Below the pieces are notes generated by a model. The model made no database searches and was not told the DNA's origin. It saw nothing but the letters and a program-made list of their open reading frames with translations. Shown here in pieces: positions 24,797-34,206 of a stretch of 50,120 nucleotides of DNA (position 1 is its first letter; each line of letters starts with the position of its first letter). The stretch spans positions 1 through 50,120 of the forward strand of contig CAURMH010000003.1 of NCBI GenBank assembly GCA_963525745.1, given 5' to 3'. Both the position numbers and the translations under genes were made by a program. The DNA is from CAURMH01 sp963525745. GTDB taxonomy: Bacteria; Pseudomonadota; Gammaproteobacteria; Enterobacterales; Pasteurellaceae.

Positions 24797-24845
24797 GATT
24801 AGATTTTATCTAAAATTATTCTATAAATTTAAATAAAATCTAATC
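24797..24845. repeat. 13-bp inverted repeat between sanA and lysC
   Basis: GATTAGATTTTAT (24797-24809) and its exact inverse (24833-24845) are separated by 23 AT-rich bases. It lies just beyond the sanA stop and in front of the lysC promoter, so it could be a weak terminator or a protein binding site. Confidence 0.6.
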
Positions 24846-24851
24846 CATAAC

Positions 24852-25553
24852 CTATTGTTCATTAGGCATAGGAAGCGGTTCGGGAAGCCCTAAAAAGTGA
24901 GGTTTAACGCCCGTTATTAAGTCTATTATTGCTTTTACGCGCGCAAAAATTTCGCGAATGCGTAATGAAAAATAAGTTTCAGGGGATTTTGCAACAAAAC
25001 AAATGGCATCAATATTATAAAATTTAGCAATAAAAACAGCACGTTCGCAATGAAATCGCTGGCTGACAATGGTGTATGTCGGGATTTTAAAGACCGAATT
25101 GGCGCGTACAATAGAATCAAGCGTGCGAAAACCTGCAAAATCACGATACATTCGTGTTTCATCTACGCCCATTTTGTGCAAATCACGAAACATCGTGTGC
25201 GGTTCGTTATACTGCAACGTGCGGTTGTCGCCGCTGAGTAGCAGATAATCTGCTTTTTTTTGTTCTAAAAGTTGTTTGGCCGCTTCAAGACGCGTAATGT
25301 AGTAATCGTTTATTTTGCCCTTTGTTACGTATTTTGATGTGCCCAGGACAAGCGCATAAGGGCGATAAGGAATCGTTTCAATATCGGTAAAAATTTGTTC
25401 ACGGACGTAAATACGGATACTTTGATCAATCATCAAGCTGCAAATAAAAATAAAAAGGCTTAATTTTCCGCCCCAAATTAAGCAACGCTTGAGATATCGG
25501 GTATTCGTGAGAAGAGAAAGTGCGGTCATTTTGCGAGGTGTTTCGATTAACAT
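24852..25553 (-). CDS. sanA: SanA family envelope protein
   Basis: A 233-residue protein with one N-terminal membrane helix (about 28-44, GGKLSLFIFICSLMI) and a periplasmic or cytosol-facing DUF218/YdcF-like domain: ALVLGTSKY, YLLLSGDNRT, DFAGFRTLDSIVRA and SQRFHCERA. E. coli SanA affects the envelope barrier to vancomycin at high temperature. The true start may be the second ATG (25529), which lies inside an uptake sequence; neither has a strong ribosome binding site. It is followed by the inverted repeat 24797-24845. Confidence 0.9.
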   Translation of the reverse strand: MLIETPRKMTALSLLTNTRYLKRCLIWGGKLSLFIFICSLMIDQSIRIYVREQIFTDIETIPYRPYALVLGTSKYVTKGKINDYYITRLEAAKQLLEQKKADYLLLSGDNRTLQYNEPHTMFRDLHKMGVDETRMYRDFAGFRTLDSIVRANSVFKIPTYTIVSQRFHCERAVFIAKFYNIDAICFVAKSPETYFSLRIREIFARVKAIIDLITGVKPHFLGLPEPLPMPNEQ

Positions 25554-25693
25554 CGTGGCAATAAGATAATGAAAAAGCGGGGAAAGTTCAAGAAAATTGC
25601 ATTTCGGCTATTGCTCGGCTATCCGAAAAGCTCGGCCATTGGAAAAATTCCGCTATTTTATTGCGATCACAATAAATCTTAAAAAAGAGCAAA

Positions 25694-25726
25694 ATAAAAA
25701 GGGACGGTACACAGACCATCCCCTTA
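25694..25726 (-). terminator. fur terminator
   Basis: On the minus strand GGGGATGGT pairs with ACCGTCCC across a six-base loop, followed by TTTTTATTTT. It lies just beyond the fur stop. Confidence 0.7.
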
Positions 25727-25746
25727 TCAAACCATAAATTAGCGCA

Positions 25747-26187
25747 CTACTTATTCGGATTATCGTCGCATTTTTCAATATCGCTACATTTTCCGTAAAG
25801 ATATAAACTATGCGCTTTTAGTTTAATGCCGTATTTTTCACTGATTTCTTTTTGCCGCTGTTCAATTACGTCATCTGTAAATTCAAATACTTTACCGCAA
25901 TCTTCACAAATAATGTGATCATGGTGCTCGGTCGGCGCTAGTTCAAAAACGGATTTGTTTCCTTCAAAATTATGACGAATTAAAATATGCGCCTCGTCAA
26001 ATTGATTCAACACTCGATAAACCGTCGCTAAACCAATATCGCTCCCGCGCTCAAGCAAAATTTTATAAATATCTTCTGCGGAAAAATGTTCTCTTTTATG
26101 CTTCTGCATTAGCGCCAAAATCGTCAGGCGGGGCTCGGTGATTTTCAGCCCGACCTTTTTAAGCAATTTAATATTTTCTTCAGACAT
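25747..26187 (-). CDS. fur: ferric uptake regulator
   Basis: A 146-residue iron-dependent repressor. The N-terminal winged helix has GLKITEPRLTILALM and LATVYRVLNQF, and the C-terminal dimer/metal domain has TEHHDHIICEDCGKVFEF with the CxxC zinc ligands. Two further cysteines (GKCSDIEKC) lie near the end. It lies 16 bases after fldA and is co-transcribed with it, the same arrangement as in E. coli. Confidence 0.97.
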   Translation of the reverse strand: MSEENIKLLKKVGLKITEPRLTILALMQKHKREHFSAEDIYKILLERGSDIGLATVYRVLNQFDEAHILIRHNFEGNKSVFELAPTEHHDHIICEDCGKVFEFTDDVIEQRQKEISEKYGIKLKAHSLYLYGKCSDIEKCDDNPNK

Positions 26188-26203
26188 AACGTTCCCTTAA
26201 TAA

Positions 26204-26731
26204 TCATGCCAATTCGCTTAAACACATTTCGTCATAAACCTGCTTAACCCACTGCTCAACACGACTGGCCGTTAATTCAGGCTGACGATCCTCATCAATA
26301 CATAAACCGACAAAATGCTTACCATCTTCAAGCAATGCTTTAGACGACTCAAAAGTATACCCCTCCGTCGGCCAATTGCCCACAATCACGGCGCCGTGCG
26401 GCTCAATAATATCGCGCACCGTACCGATGGCATCACAAAAATAATCGGCATAATCTTCCTGATCGCCGCAGCCAAAAATGGCCACTAATTTATCGGTAAA
26501 ATCAATTTCTTCCAATGTTGGAAAAAAATCGTCCCAATCCGCTTGGGCTTCGCCGTAATACCAGGTAGGAATACCGAACAGAATAAAATCATACGCTTCA
26601 ATATCCGCCTTGCCGGTTTTAGCGATATCACGAATATCGACCAAATCACTGCCCAGTTGCTTTTGAATCATTTTTGCAATATTTTCGGTATTTCCCGTAT
26701 CGCTACCATAAAATAAGCCCACTACTGCCAT
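26204..26731 (-). CDS. fldA: flavodoxin I
   Basis: A 175-residue long-chain flavodoxin, an FMN-binding electron carrier for biotin and isoprenoid synthesis and radical-SAM enzymes. The phosphate loop is YGSDTGNTENIAKMI (about 9-23). FGIPTWYYGEAQADWDDFF and FGCGDQEDYADYFCDA flank the FMN. It is the first gene of the fldA-fur operon, with AAGGAAAG before the ATG. A weak Fur-box-like sequence (AATGAGAATTGAATTATG, minus strand) lies about 70-90 bases upstream. Confidence 0.95.
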   Translation of the reverse strand: MAVVGLFYGSDTGNTENIAKMIQKQLGSDLVDIRDIAKTGKADIEAYDFILFGIPTWYYGEAQADWDDFFPTLEEIDFTDKLVAIFGCGDQEDYADYFCDAIGTVRDIIEPHGAVIVGNWPTEGYTFESSKALLEDGKHFVGLCIDEDRQPELTASRVEQWVKQVYDEMCLSELA

Positions 26732-26830
26732 TTTTCTTTCCTTTCTAAAACCTAAAACGGTATAAATCTATCACTTAATAGGGTTAAAATTTGTGCGACT
26801 ATAGCATAATTCAATTCTCATTTAAACCTA

Positions 26831-27616
26831 TTAATTCTTATTTAGAAAACGTTCAATCGCGCGTACGACAAAATCCGGTTTATCCGCATGAACCCAATGA
26901 TTCGCCCCGTTAATCGTAAATGAAACGGCATTTGGAAATTGTTCTAAAATCATCGATCGGTATTCAGGCAAAAGATAAGAAGAATTTCCGCCTTTGACGA
27001 ACAATGTCGGAATGGAAACGCTCACCCTCTCCCACGCCATAATTTCGGCGTAATGGTTAAACAGCGCGGAAACATTAAAACGAAAATAGTCTTTGCAATC
27101 CGGCGCAAAGGATTTCAAAAGAAATTGTATCGTCTCTTCTTCTTGAATATCGCGCTGCATAATTTTTTTTGCCTCCTGTCGTGTCGCAGGCTTCTCCCGG
27201 CACACCGCAAACAACGCACGAAATACCTCGTCGTGATGGCGTTGTTGATACGCAATCGGTGCAATATCGAGCACAATCAGCTTTTCAACGATTTCGGGAT
27301 GAAGTGCGGTCAATTTCATGGCGGTTTTGCCGCCCATAGAGTGGCCTATCAAAATCACTTTAGATAATCCAAGCGCCTGAATGAGCGAAAAGACATCCTC
27401 GGCTAGCGCCATGTAATTCATCGCATCCGCATGAAAACTTTGTCCGTGATTACGCAAATCCACGCGTAAAATAGGGTAATGATCACTAAAAGCGCGCGCA
27501 ATCACGCCAAGGTTATTCATATCACCGAACAACCCGTGAATAAAAACTAACGTTGGTTGATTAATTATTTGTTTTGCTTGATGAAATTGGTAGTTTAATA
27601 ATTTCTTTGCTGACAT
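26831..27616 (-). CDS. ybfF: alpha/beta-hydrolase YbfF
   Basis: A 261-residue esterase of the alpha/beta-hydrolase fold, YbfF type. The oxyanion region is FIHGLFGDMNNLG, the nucleophile elbow is GHSMGG (Ser), then LDIAPIAYQQRHHDEVFRA and the catalytic histidine in GANHWVHADKPD. Its natural acyl substrate is not certain. I take the ATG at 27616 (MSAKKLLNYQFHQ); the longer frame to 27661 has no ribosome binding site and runs toward the divergent seqA. An uptake sequence is inside, near 27303. Confidence 0.88.
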   Translation of the reverse strand: MSAKKLLNYQFHQAKQIINQPTLVFIHGLFGDMNNLGVIARAFSDHYPILRVDLRNHGQSFHADAMNYMALAEDVFSLIQALGLSKVILIGHSMGGKTAMKLTALHPEIVEKLIVLDIAPIAYQQRHHDEVFRALFAVCREKPATRQEAKKIMQRDIQEEETIQFLLKSFAPDCKDYFRFNVSALFNHYAEIMAWERVSVSIPTLFVKGGNSSYLLPEYRSMILEQFPNAVSFTINGANHWVHADKPDFVVRAIERFLNKN

Positions 27617-27694
27617 AACTTTTACGTGAGAATTATTGAGGAAGCCGCTATAATGGGTCAAATATTACAATATTTCAAGCGAACGGAGATGAAA

Positions 27695-28345
27695 ATGAAG
27701 ATTATTGAAGTGGATGAAGAGCTTTATCAATATATTGCAAGTCAAACGCAATCCATCGGTGAAAGCGCCTCCGACATTTTACGCCGTTTGCTCAATCTTC
27801 CCGCTCTGCCGGCGCCGCTGACCAAATTTGAACTTGTGCCGGATGATGCGCCGAAAATTCATACGGAAAAACATCAGGCGGAAACGCGCTTTAACGGCAC
27901 ATTTAACAATGCCCGAGTCCGCGTGTCGGACGTCCCCGAAGAACCGCTCAAACCGCTCAAGAAACAATCGGATAGCGCCATTTCACAAATGGTAGACAAA
28001 GTGCGTCATTTATTAAATTCGGAAGAATTCCGGCATGAAAGCAAGGCTGTCGTCCGTTTTTTGTCTATTTTACGCGTACTGTATCGCACCAATCCGGAAA
28101 GTTTTGCCCAGGCCACGGAATCCTTACAGGGACGAACACGGATTTATTTTGCACGGGACGAGGCCAGTCTATTACTCGCGGGCACCCACACTAAACCGAA
28201 ACAAATTCCTGACACCCCATACTGGGTAATTACCAACACCAACAGCGCACGTAAAATGCTTATGTTGGAAGGCACAATGCAGTCCATGGATTTACCGCAA
28301 GCGTTAATTGAAGATGTGCGCGGCTATTTTATCGCCAACGCATAA
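27695..28345 (+). CDS. seqA: replication initiation negative modulator SeqA
   Basis: SeqA binds hemimethylated GATC sites and delays re-initiation at the origin. The N-terminal multimerisation part is MKIIEVDEELYQYIASQ with SASDILRRLLNL, and the C-terminal DNA-binding domain includes RTRIYFARDEASLLLAGTHT and PYWVITNTNSARK. At 216 residues it is longer than E. coli SeqA (181), mainly in the linker (about 50-110). The ATG at 27695 is chosen because CGGAGA lies 6 bases before it and the sequence aligns there; the frame opens earlier, at 27626. Confidence 0.94.
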   Translation: MKIIEVDEELYQYIASQTQSIGESASDILRRLLNLPALPAPLTKFELVPDDAPKIHTEKHQAETRFNGTFNNARVRVSDVPEEPLKPLKKQSDSAISQMVDKVRHLLNSEEFRHESKAVVRFLSILRVLYRTNPESFAQATESLQGRTRIYFARDEASLLLAGTHTKPKQIPDTPYWVITNTNSARKMLMLEGTMQSMDLPQALIEDVRGYFIANA

Positions 28346-28362
28346 ATTTAACGCCAACCAAT

Positions 28363-29760
28363 ATGTATCCTTGGCAAAAATTCGCACTCGCACCTCAATT
28401 TTCAACCCGAACTGCGTTACGCTTAGCGCAGGGGGAGGAACTCACTTGGCGTGATGTCTGTGAAAAAATCAACGAAACCGCCGCCTTTTTAACGGAACAA
28501 GGCATTAATTCCGAAAGTGCGGTCGCTTTTTGCGGAAAAAATTCGGCCAAAATTTTATTTTTCTACTTAGCCACAATTCAACTCGGCGCCAAAATTCTCG
28601 GTATCAATCCGGCGTTTACCACCGAAAAAATCGCGGAACTTTGTCGTCGTTACAACATTCGGTATTGTTACCGTAATGAAGCGATTCGCGTCACAAACTC
28701 ACTAAGTGCGGTCGATTTTACTGCTGATTTCAATCGGCCGGCGACCATGACATTAACTTCCGGTTCGACCGGTCTACCCAAGGCGGTTGTTCATAATCTG
28801 CACGCTCACTTGGAAAATGCGAAAGGCGTTTGTCGCCTAATGCAATTTGATGCGACGCAATCATGGCTGCTTTCGTTGCCGCTTTATCATGTTTCAGGAC
28901 AAGGAATCGTTTGGCGTTGGCTGATTGCCGGTGGGGAATTGCATCTGCCGCAATCGGACTTTTACGCCTCCTTGACACAAGCAACCCATGCGTCTTTAGT
29001 TCCGACCCAATTACAGCGCTTACTGCGTTATTTGTCCGGTAATAAATCCGCCGAATGTCGTCTTCGTCATATTTTGTTGGGCGGCAGCCACATTCCGCCG
29101 CAACTTGTGCAACAGATTGAAAAATACGGCATAATCGCTTACATCGGTTACGGCATGACGGAAATGGCCTCTACCGTTTGCGCCAAAGCGTACACCAAAA
29201 TCGACGCTAACGCCGAAATGAACGTCGATATTGATACCTACGGCGTCGGTAAGCCGTTGCCCGGACGGGATTGTCAAATTGTTAACGAAGAAATCCAGCT
29301 CAGGGGGGCAGGATTGGCTATGGGTTATTGGCAACAAGGTAAACTGATTTCGCTAACCAATCAAAACGGCTGGTTTCAAACGAAAGATCGCGGCGAATGG
29401 CGGAATGGCGAACTCGTCGTGCTGGGGCGCTTGGACAATATGTTTATTTCAGGTGGCGAAAATATTCAGCCCGAAGACATTGAACGACTTATCTTCCAAT
29501 CAGGCCTTGTAAAACAGGCATTTATCCTGCCCGTCGCCGATACCGAGTTCGGTCAACGTCCCGTTGCCGTGATTGAGTTTAATGAACAATTTTCGCCAAG
29601 TGCGGTCAAAAATCTGATCGAATTTTTGCAGCGACATTTGGAACGTTTTAAATTACCGATTTCATACCACCCTTTCCCCAATGAATTAACGGAAGGCGCA
29701 ATTAAAATTTCGCGCAAAAAGTTAATTGATTGGCTCAACAAAAAATTAGGAAGAACATGA
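28363..29760 (+). CDS. menE: o-succinylbenzoate-CoA ligase
   Basis: A 465-residue acyl-adenylate-forming enzyme that activates o-succinylbenzoate to its CoA thioester in menaquinone synthesis. The phosphate-binding loop is TSGSTGLPKAVVHN (about 130-143), then GYGMTEMAST and the hinge LGRLDNMFISGGENIQPEDIE, with the catalytic lysine region EGAIKISRKKL at the end. It lies 17 bases after seqA. Three uptake sequences in the gene are read as Ser-Ala-Val. Its stop overlaps the mscK start. Confidence 0.94.
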   Translation: MYPWQKFALAPQFSTRTALRLAQGEELTWRDVCEKINETAAFLTEQGINSESAVAFCGKNSAKILFFYLATIQLGAKILGINPAFTTEKIAELCRRYNIRYCYRNEAIRVTNSLSAVDFTADFNRPATMTLTSGSTGLPKAVVHNLHAHLENAKGVCRLMQFDATQSWLLSLPLYHVSGQGIVWRWLIAGGELHLPQSDFYASLTQATHASLVPTQLQRLLRYLSGNKSAECRLRHILLGGSHIPPQLVQQIEKYGIIAYIGYGMTEMASTVCAKAYTKIDANAEMNVDIDTYGVGKPLPGRDCQIVNEEIQLRGAGLAMGYWQQGKLISLTNQNGWFQTKDRGEWRNGELVVLGRLDNMFISGGENIQPEDIERLIFQSGLVKQAFILPVADTEFGQRPVAVIEFNEQFSPSAVKNLIEFLQRHLERFKLPISYHPFPNELTEGAIKISRKKLIDWLNKKLGRT

Positions 29761-32700
29761 AAATAAGCTCTTTTTTGACCGCACTTTGCTTAGCTGTGAG
29801 TGCGCATTTCAGTTACGGCGAAACTCAAACCGTCTCAATACCGACAGAAAACTCACTAAAAACGGAACTGGCGGAAGCGCAGAAGTTGGATGACGGCGAG
29901 GTAAAAACGGCATTGATCGCGGATGTGGAAGGCGCGATCACGCTCTTAAAAACAATTAAAGAGCAACAACAGACGAATGACAATTTAATGTCTACATTGC
30001 GCGCCGCCGATAATGAAATACAAAAAAATAATGCGCAGCTTCAGACATTAAAAAAACAGATGGACAATATTCGCCCTGAAGATTACCAATCCCTATCGTC
30101 AGAAGCATTACAAAGTACGCTAACATCACTATTGGCGCAACAACAAGAAACACAAAGTCAATTAAGTTCGGCCGGTTCGTTGTTGGCGGAACAGAGCGCG
30201 ATTTCCGAGCGCGCGCAGGGGGTGTTGGCGGATAATTTAAAGCGCAGTCAGGACATTGCTCAACAGCTCAATGATAAATCAACGACAACCGCTCGTGTGC
30301 AAAAATATCAACTCGAATTGCAATTATTGGAATTAAAAACCAGTTACAATCAAACACTGTTAAAAAATAGCGATCAACTTTCCTCTTTATATAAGAGCCG
30401 TTATGAGTTACTCAATGCGCGTTCCCAACTGCTTCAACAACAAATCACCGCCATTCAGGAAGTCATTAATCAACACAATTTGCAACAATCGAAAGAGCAG
30501 GTAGAGCAAGCCCAACAGCAACAACAAAGTGCGGTCAAAAATAGTTATATTCAACAGGAATTGGAACGTAACGCCAAGCTTAGCCAATATTTACTGCAAC
30601 AAACGGAAAAAGCCAATATATTAACGCAGGATGAATTACGCATGCGTAATGTGTTGGATAATTTAACGCAGACTCAGCGTACGATTGATGAACAAATCAG
30701 TGCTTTGCAGGGAACCCTGGTATTGTCGAGAATTGTGCAGCTACAAAAGCAAAAACTGCCGACGAATTTAAATATCGACGGGTTATCCAAGCAAATTGCC
30801 GACTTGCGGGTGCAGATTTTCGATATTACTCAGGATCGCGATGAATTGTACGATCTTGACGCCTATATCGCCGCCCTCCAACAAACCGAAAATCAAGAAT
30901 TTACCGCAGCGGAAAAAACGCAGCTTACGACGTTGTTGACCGAGCGTCGTAAAATAGATACGGATTTAATTAAGTTATTGAATAACCAGCTTAATTTATT
31001 GATTAATCTGGAACTCACACAACAGCAGATCACACAAATCAGTGATCAAATTCAGGCGAAATTGGATCAACAAAGTTTTTGGGTCAGAAGCAACAACCCG
31101 ATTGATTTAAATTGGTTTAAAGCCTTGCCTAATTCATTAATGATGCAAATCGGAAATATTGGTAAGAAGTTGGGTTTTAAAACAAACGATGAAAATCTAC
31201 CGATTTTATTTACCATTTGTGCGCTGTTAGTCGGCATTGGCTTTATTATTTCAAGATTTAAAAATCGTATTAAACAGCGCCTGAGCTTAATTAACGAGGA
31301 ATTGAATAAATTACGAGCGGATACACAATGGCACACGCCGCAAGCGCTCTTGCTGACAGCAATATTGGCGTTACCGACAACGCTTTGGTTTTTGGCGTTC
31401 TGTCAGCTTATCGGTTTTTTCTTTTTCCGCAATCCCATCGCATTTTGGGAATGGTCGTTTGAAATGGCGGGCTATTGGTGGTTTTTTAATTTTGCCTTGG
31501 CGCTCTTACGACCAAACGGGATTATGATTAAGCATTTCGGCTTTACTCCTGAAAATGTCGGGCATATCAGAACGGTTACTCGCCGTATTATCGTCGCTAT
31601 CGTATTGTTATTAAATACGTCGATATTCAGTAATGTGATGGAGCGCGGTTTAGCCAATGACGTATTGGGTGAAATTAATACGATAAGCGCTTTGATATTT
31701 TGCATTTTTATCATTCTGCCGCTCTTTAATAAAATGGTTGTCGGCTATAACCAAAGCTCGCAACTAACCAATGATAAACTGCTGCTAAACGCTATTCGCA
31801 TCACGTTATTATTTATGCCGATAATGCTCATTGTGTTGGTTGTATTGGGTTATTACTATACGTCATTAAATTTAATCAAACATGCTATCAGTACTTATAT
31901 AGCGTGGGTTGTCTGGACATTAATACGACAAACAATCTATCGTGCCATTACGGTTTCTTCTCGCCGTTTGGCCTATCGCCGACTTCAAGAAAAACGGGCG
32001 CAACGGAAAACGGAGCAAAACGACGAAGCATCGGACGATGTGGTTGTGATCAGCGATTCGCAGGAAGAAGGGCTTGCCTTAAATGACGTGCGTAACCAAT
32101 TATTACGCTTTGCCGATCTTTTCATTTGGACCGCATTATTTGCAATTTTTTACTATGTCTGGTCGGATTTACTCACCGTCGCCAATTACCTCAAAAATGT
32201 CGCCTTATGGCAACAAACCACGGTAACTGACGCAGGCACAGTTACAGAGACCATCACTTTGTTTAATTTACTGGTCGCCCTCGTTATCATCAGTATTACC
32301 TATATTCTGCTCCGAAACATTGCCGGCATGCTCGAAATTCTGCTATTTTCACGCGTCAAGTTATCGCAAGGAACGCCCTATACCATTACAACGTTGCTCA
32401 CTTATGCCCTGATTGCAATCGGCGGCGCCTGGGCGTTTGCAACATTAGGGATGTCTTGGTCGAAACTGCAATGGTTATTTGCAGCGCTATCTGTTGGACT
32501 TGGTTTCGGGATGCAGGAAATCTTCGCCAATTTCGTTTCTGGCTTAATTTTATTATTTGAGCGTCCGATTCGGGTCGGCGATACCGTAACGATTAACGGC
32601 ATATCGGGGACAGTAGCTAAAATCAGAATTCGCGCCATCACGATTATTGATTTTGATCGAAAAGAAGTTATTGTTCCTAACAAAGCCTTCGTCACTGGCC

Positions 32701-33074
32701 AAGTGACTAACTGGGCTTTATCTAATACGATTACGCGTCTGGTCATCACCGTCGGTGTCGCCTACGGCTCCGATTTGGATTTGGTGCGAAAACTCTTATT
32801 GCAGGCTGCCGCAGAACAAGACAGTGTCTTAAAAGAGCCGGAACCGCGCGCCCTATTCTTAAGTTTCGGCGCGAGCACCCTCGATCACGAATTACGCGTC
32901 TATGTGGGGCAGGTTTCCGAACGGACAAATACCGTCGACGCATTAAATCGCCGCATTAACGAGCTGTTTGCGACACACAATATTGATATTGCCTTTAATC
33001 AACTTGATGTTTTTATTAAAAATCAAGACAATGGCGCCGAAATGCCGCTGATTGAAGTAAAAGCATCACAATAA
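29757..33074 (+). CDS. mscK: MscK/KefA-type large mechanosensitive channel
   Basis: A 1105-residue inner-membrane channel, close to E. coli MscK (1120). It has a signal peptide (MKISSFLTALCLAVSAHFSYG), then about 430 residues of periplasmic coiled coil very rich in Gln, then a multi-helix membrane part, and at the C-terminus an MscS-type pore and beta domain (GLGFGMQEIFANFVSGLILL, RPIRVGDTVTINGISG, VPNKAFVTGQVTNW). It releases solutes on hypo-osmotic shock. The ATG at 29757 overlaps the menE stop (ATGA) and follows AGGAAGA. The frame opening at 29730 is not the start. Confidence 0.93.
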   Translation: MKISSFLTALCLAVSAHFSYGETQTVSIPTENSLKTELAEAQKLDDGEVKTALIADVEGAITLLKTIKEQQQTNDNLMSTLRAADNEIQKNNAQLQTLKKQMDNIRPEDYQSLSSEALQSTLTSLLAQQQETQSQLSSAGSLLAEQSAISERAQGVLADNLKRSQDIAQQLNDKSTTTARVQKYQLELQLLELKTSYNQTLLKNSDQLSSLYKSRYELLNARSQLLQQQITAIQEVINQHNLQQSKEQVEQAQQQQQSAVKNSYIQQELERNAKLSQYLLQQTEKANILTQDELRMRNVLDNLTQTQRTIDEQISALQGTLVLSRIVQLQKQKLPTNLNIDGLSKQIADLRVQIFDITQDRDELYDLDAYIAALQQTENQEFTAAEKTQLTTLLTERRKIDTDLIKLLNNQLNLLINLELTQQQITQISDQIQAKLDQQSFWVRSNNPIDLNWFKALPNSLMMQIGNIGKKLGFKTNDENLPILFTICALLVGIGFIISRFKNRIKQRLSLINEELNKLRADTQWHTPQALLLTAILALPTTLWFLAFCQLIGFFFFRNPIAFWEWSFEMAGYWWFFNFALALLRPNGIMIKHFGFTPENVGHIRTVTRRIIVAIVLLLNTSIFSNVMERGLANDVLGEINTISALIFCIFIILPLFNKMVVGYNQSSQLTNDKLLLNAIRITLLFMPIMLIVLVVLGYYYTSLNLIKHAISTYIAWVVWTLIRQTIYRAITVSSRRLAYRRLQEKRAQRKTEQNDEASDDVVVISDSQEEGLALNDVRNQLLRFADLFIWTALFAIFYYVWSDLLTVANYLKNVALWQQTTVTDAGTVTETITLFNLLVALVIISITYILLRNIAGMLEILLFSRVKLSQGTPYTITTLLTYALIAIGGAWAFATLGMSWSKLQWLFAALSVGLGFGMQEIFANFVSGLILLFERPIRVGDTVTINGISGTVAKIRIRAITIIDFDRKEVIVPNKAFVTGQVTNWALSNTITRLVITVGVAYGSDLDLVRKLLLQAAAEQDSVLKEPEPRALFLSFGASTLDHELRVYVGQVSERTNTVDALNRRINELFATHNIDIAFNQLDVFIKNQDNGAEMPLIEVKASQ

Positions 33075-33131
33075 AGTGCGGTCAAAAATAAGTTTATTTT
33101 AGAAAAACATAAAGAGAAAAAAGAGAATAAT

Positions 33132-34205
33132 ATGGCAGGAAACAGTATCGGAAAACTTTTTAGAGTCACCACATTCGGCGAATCTCATGGTCCGGCGTTG
33201 GGGGGGATTGTGGATGGCGTGCCGCCGAATATGGCATTATCGGAAGAAGATATTCAGCCCGATCTCGATCGCCGCAAACCGGGCACCTCGCGTTATACCA
33301 CTGCTCGTCGGGAAGAGGATAAAATTCAAATATTATCCGGCGTTTTTGAAGGGAAAACGACCGGAACCAGTATCGGCATGCTGATTCGAAACGACGATCA
33401 ACGTTCGCAAGATTATAGCGACATCAAAGATCGCTACCGCCCCGGCCATGCAGATTTTACCTATCAACAAAAATATGGTATTCGCGATTATCGTGGCGGC
33501 GGACGCGCTTCCGCACGAGAAACCGCGATGCGTGTCGCCGCCGGTGCAATTGCAAAAAAATATTTGCGTGAACAATTCGGCATTGAAGTACGCGGTTTTC
33601 TATCACAAATCGGCGACATTCAAATTCGCCCGCAATCACTTGACCGAATTGATTGGAATTACGTCAACAACAATCCCTTCTTTTGTCCCGATGAAAGTGC
33701 GGTCGAAAAATTTGATGAATTAATGCGTGAATTAAAAAAAGCGGGGGATTCCATCGGCGCCAAATTAACCGTTATCGCTGAAAATGTTCCGATGGGATTA
33801 GGCGAGCCGGTATTTGATCGATTAGACGCGGATTTGGCGCATGCCTTGATGGGCATTAATGCGGTCAAAGGCGTTGAAATCGGAGACGGTTTTTCGGTCG
33901 TCACACAACGCGGCAGTCAACATCGCGATGAACTAACGCCGCAGGGGTTTCTGAGTAATCATGCCGGCGGAATTCTAGGCGGAATCAGTTCCGGCCAGCC
34001 GATTATCGCCACAATCGCGCTAAAACCGACCTCCAGCATCACTATTCCGGGACGCACAATCGACCTCGAAGGTCAGGCGGTTGAGGTGATCACGCGCGGG
34101 CGACATGATCCGTGCGTCGGCATTCGCGCCGTTCCGATTGCCGAAGCCATGGTGGCGATCGTACTCCTCGATCATTTGTTACGATTTAAAGCGCAGTGTA
34201 AATAG
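33132..34205 (+). CDS. aroC: chorismate synthase
   Basis: The last enzyme of the shikimate pathway, which converts EPSP to chorismate with reduced FMN. The 357-residue length is normal. Signatures are TFGESHGPALGGIVDGVPP (about 10-28), YRPGHADFTYQQKYG with RDYRGGGRASARETAMRVAAG, and the C-terminal RGRHDPCVGIRAVPIAEAM. An uptake sequence inside it (near 33697) encodes Ser-Ala-Val. It is separated from mscK by 57 bases and followed immediately by mepA. Confidence 0.97.
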   Translation: MAGNSIGKLFRVTTFGESHGPALGGIVDGVPPNMALSEEDIQPDLDRRKPGTSRYTTARREEDKIQILSGVFEGKTTGTSIGMLIRNDDQRSQDYSDIKDRYRPGHADFTYQQKYGIRDYRGGGRASARETAMRVAAGAIAKKYLREQFGIEVRGFLSQIGDIQIRPQSLDRIDWNYVNNNPFFCPDESAVEKFDELMRELKKAGDSIGAKLTVIAENVPMGLGEPVFDRLDADLAHALMGINAVKGVEIGDGFSVVTQRGSQHRDELTPQGFLSNHAGGILGGISSGQPIIATIALKPTSSITIPGRTIDLEGQAVEVITRGRHDPCVGIRAVPIAEAMVAIVLLDHLLRFKAQCK

Positions 34206-34206
34206 C

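Noticed and set aside
24694..24851. Possible lysine riboswitch in front of lysC
   Set aside because: The interval is too short and too AT-rich, and the conserved helices are not visible.
26800..26826. Fur box in front of fldA
   Set aside because: The best match is a loose AT-rich sequence with several mismatches to the 19-bp consensus. It is mentioned only as weak context.
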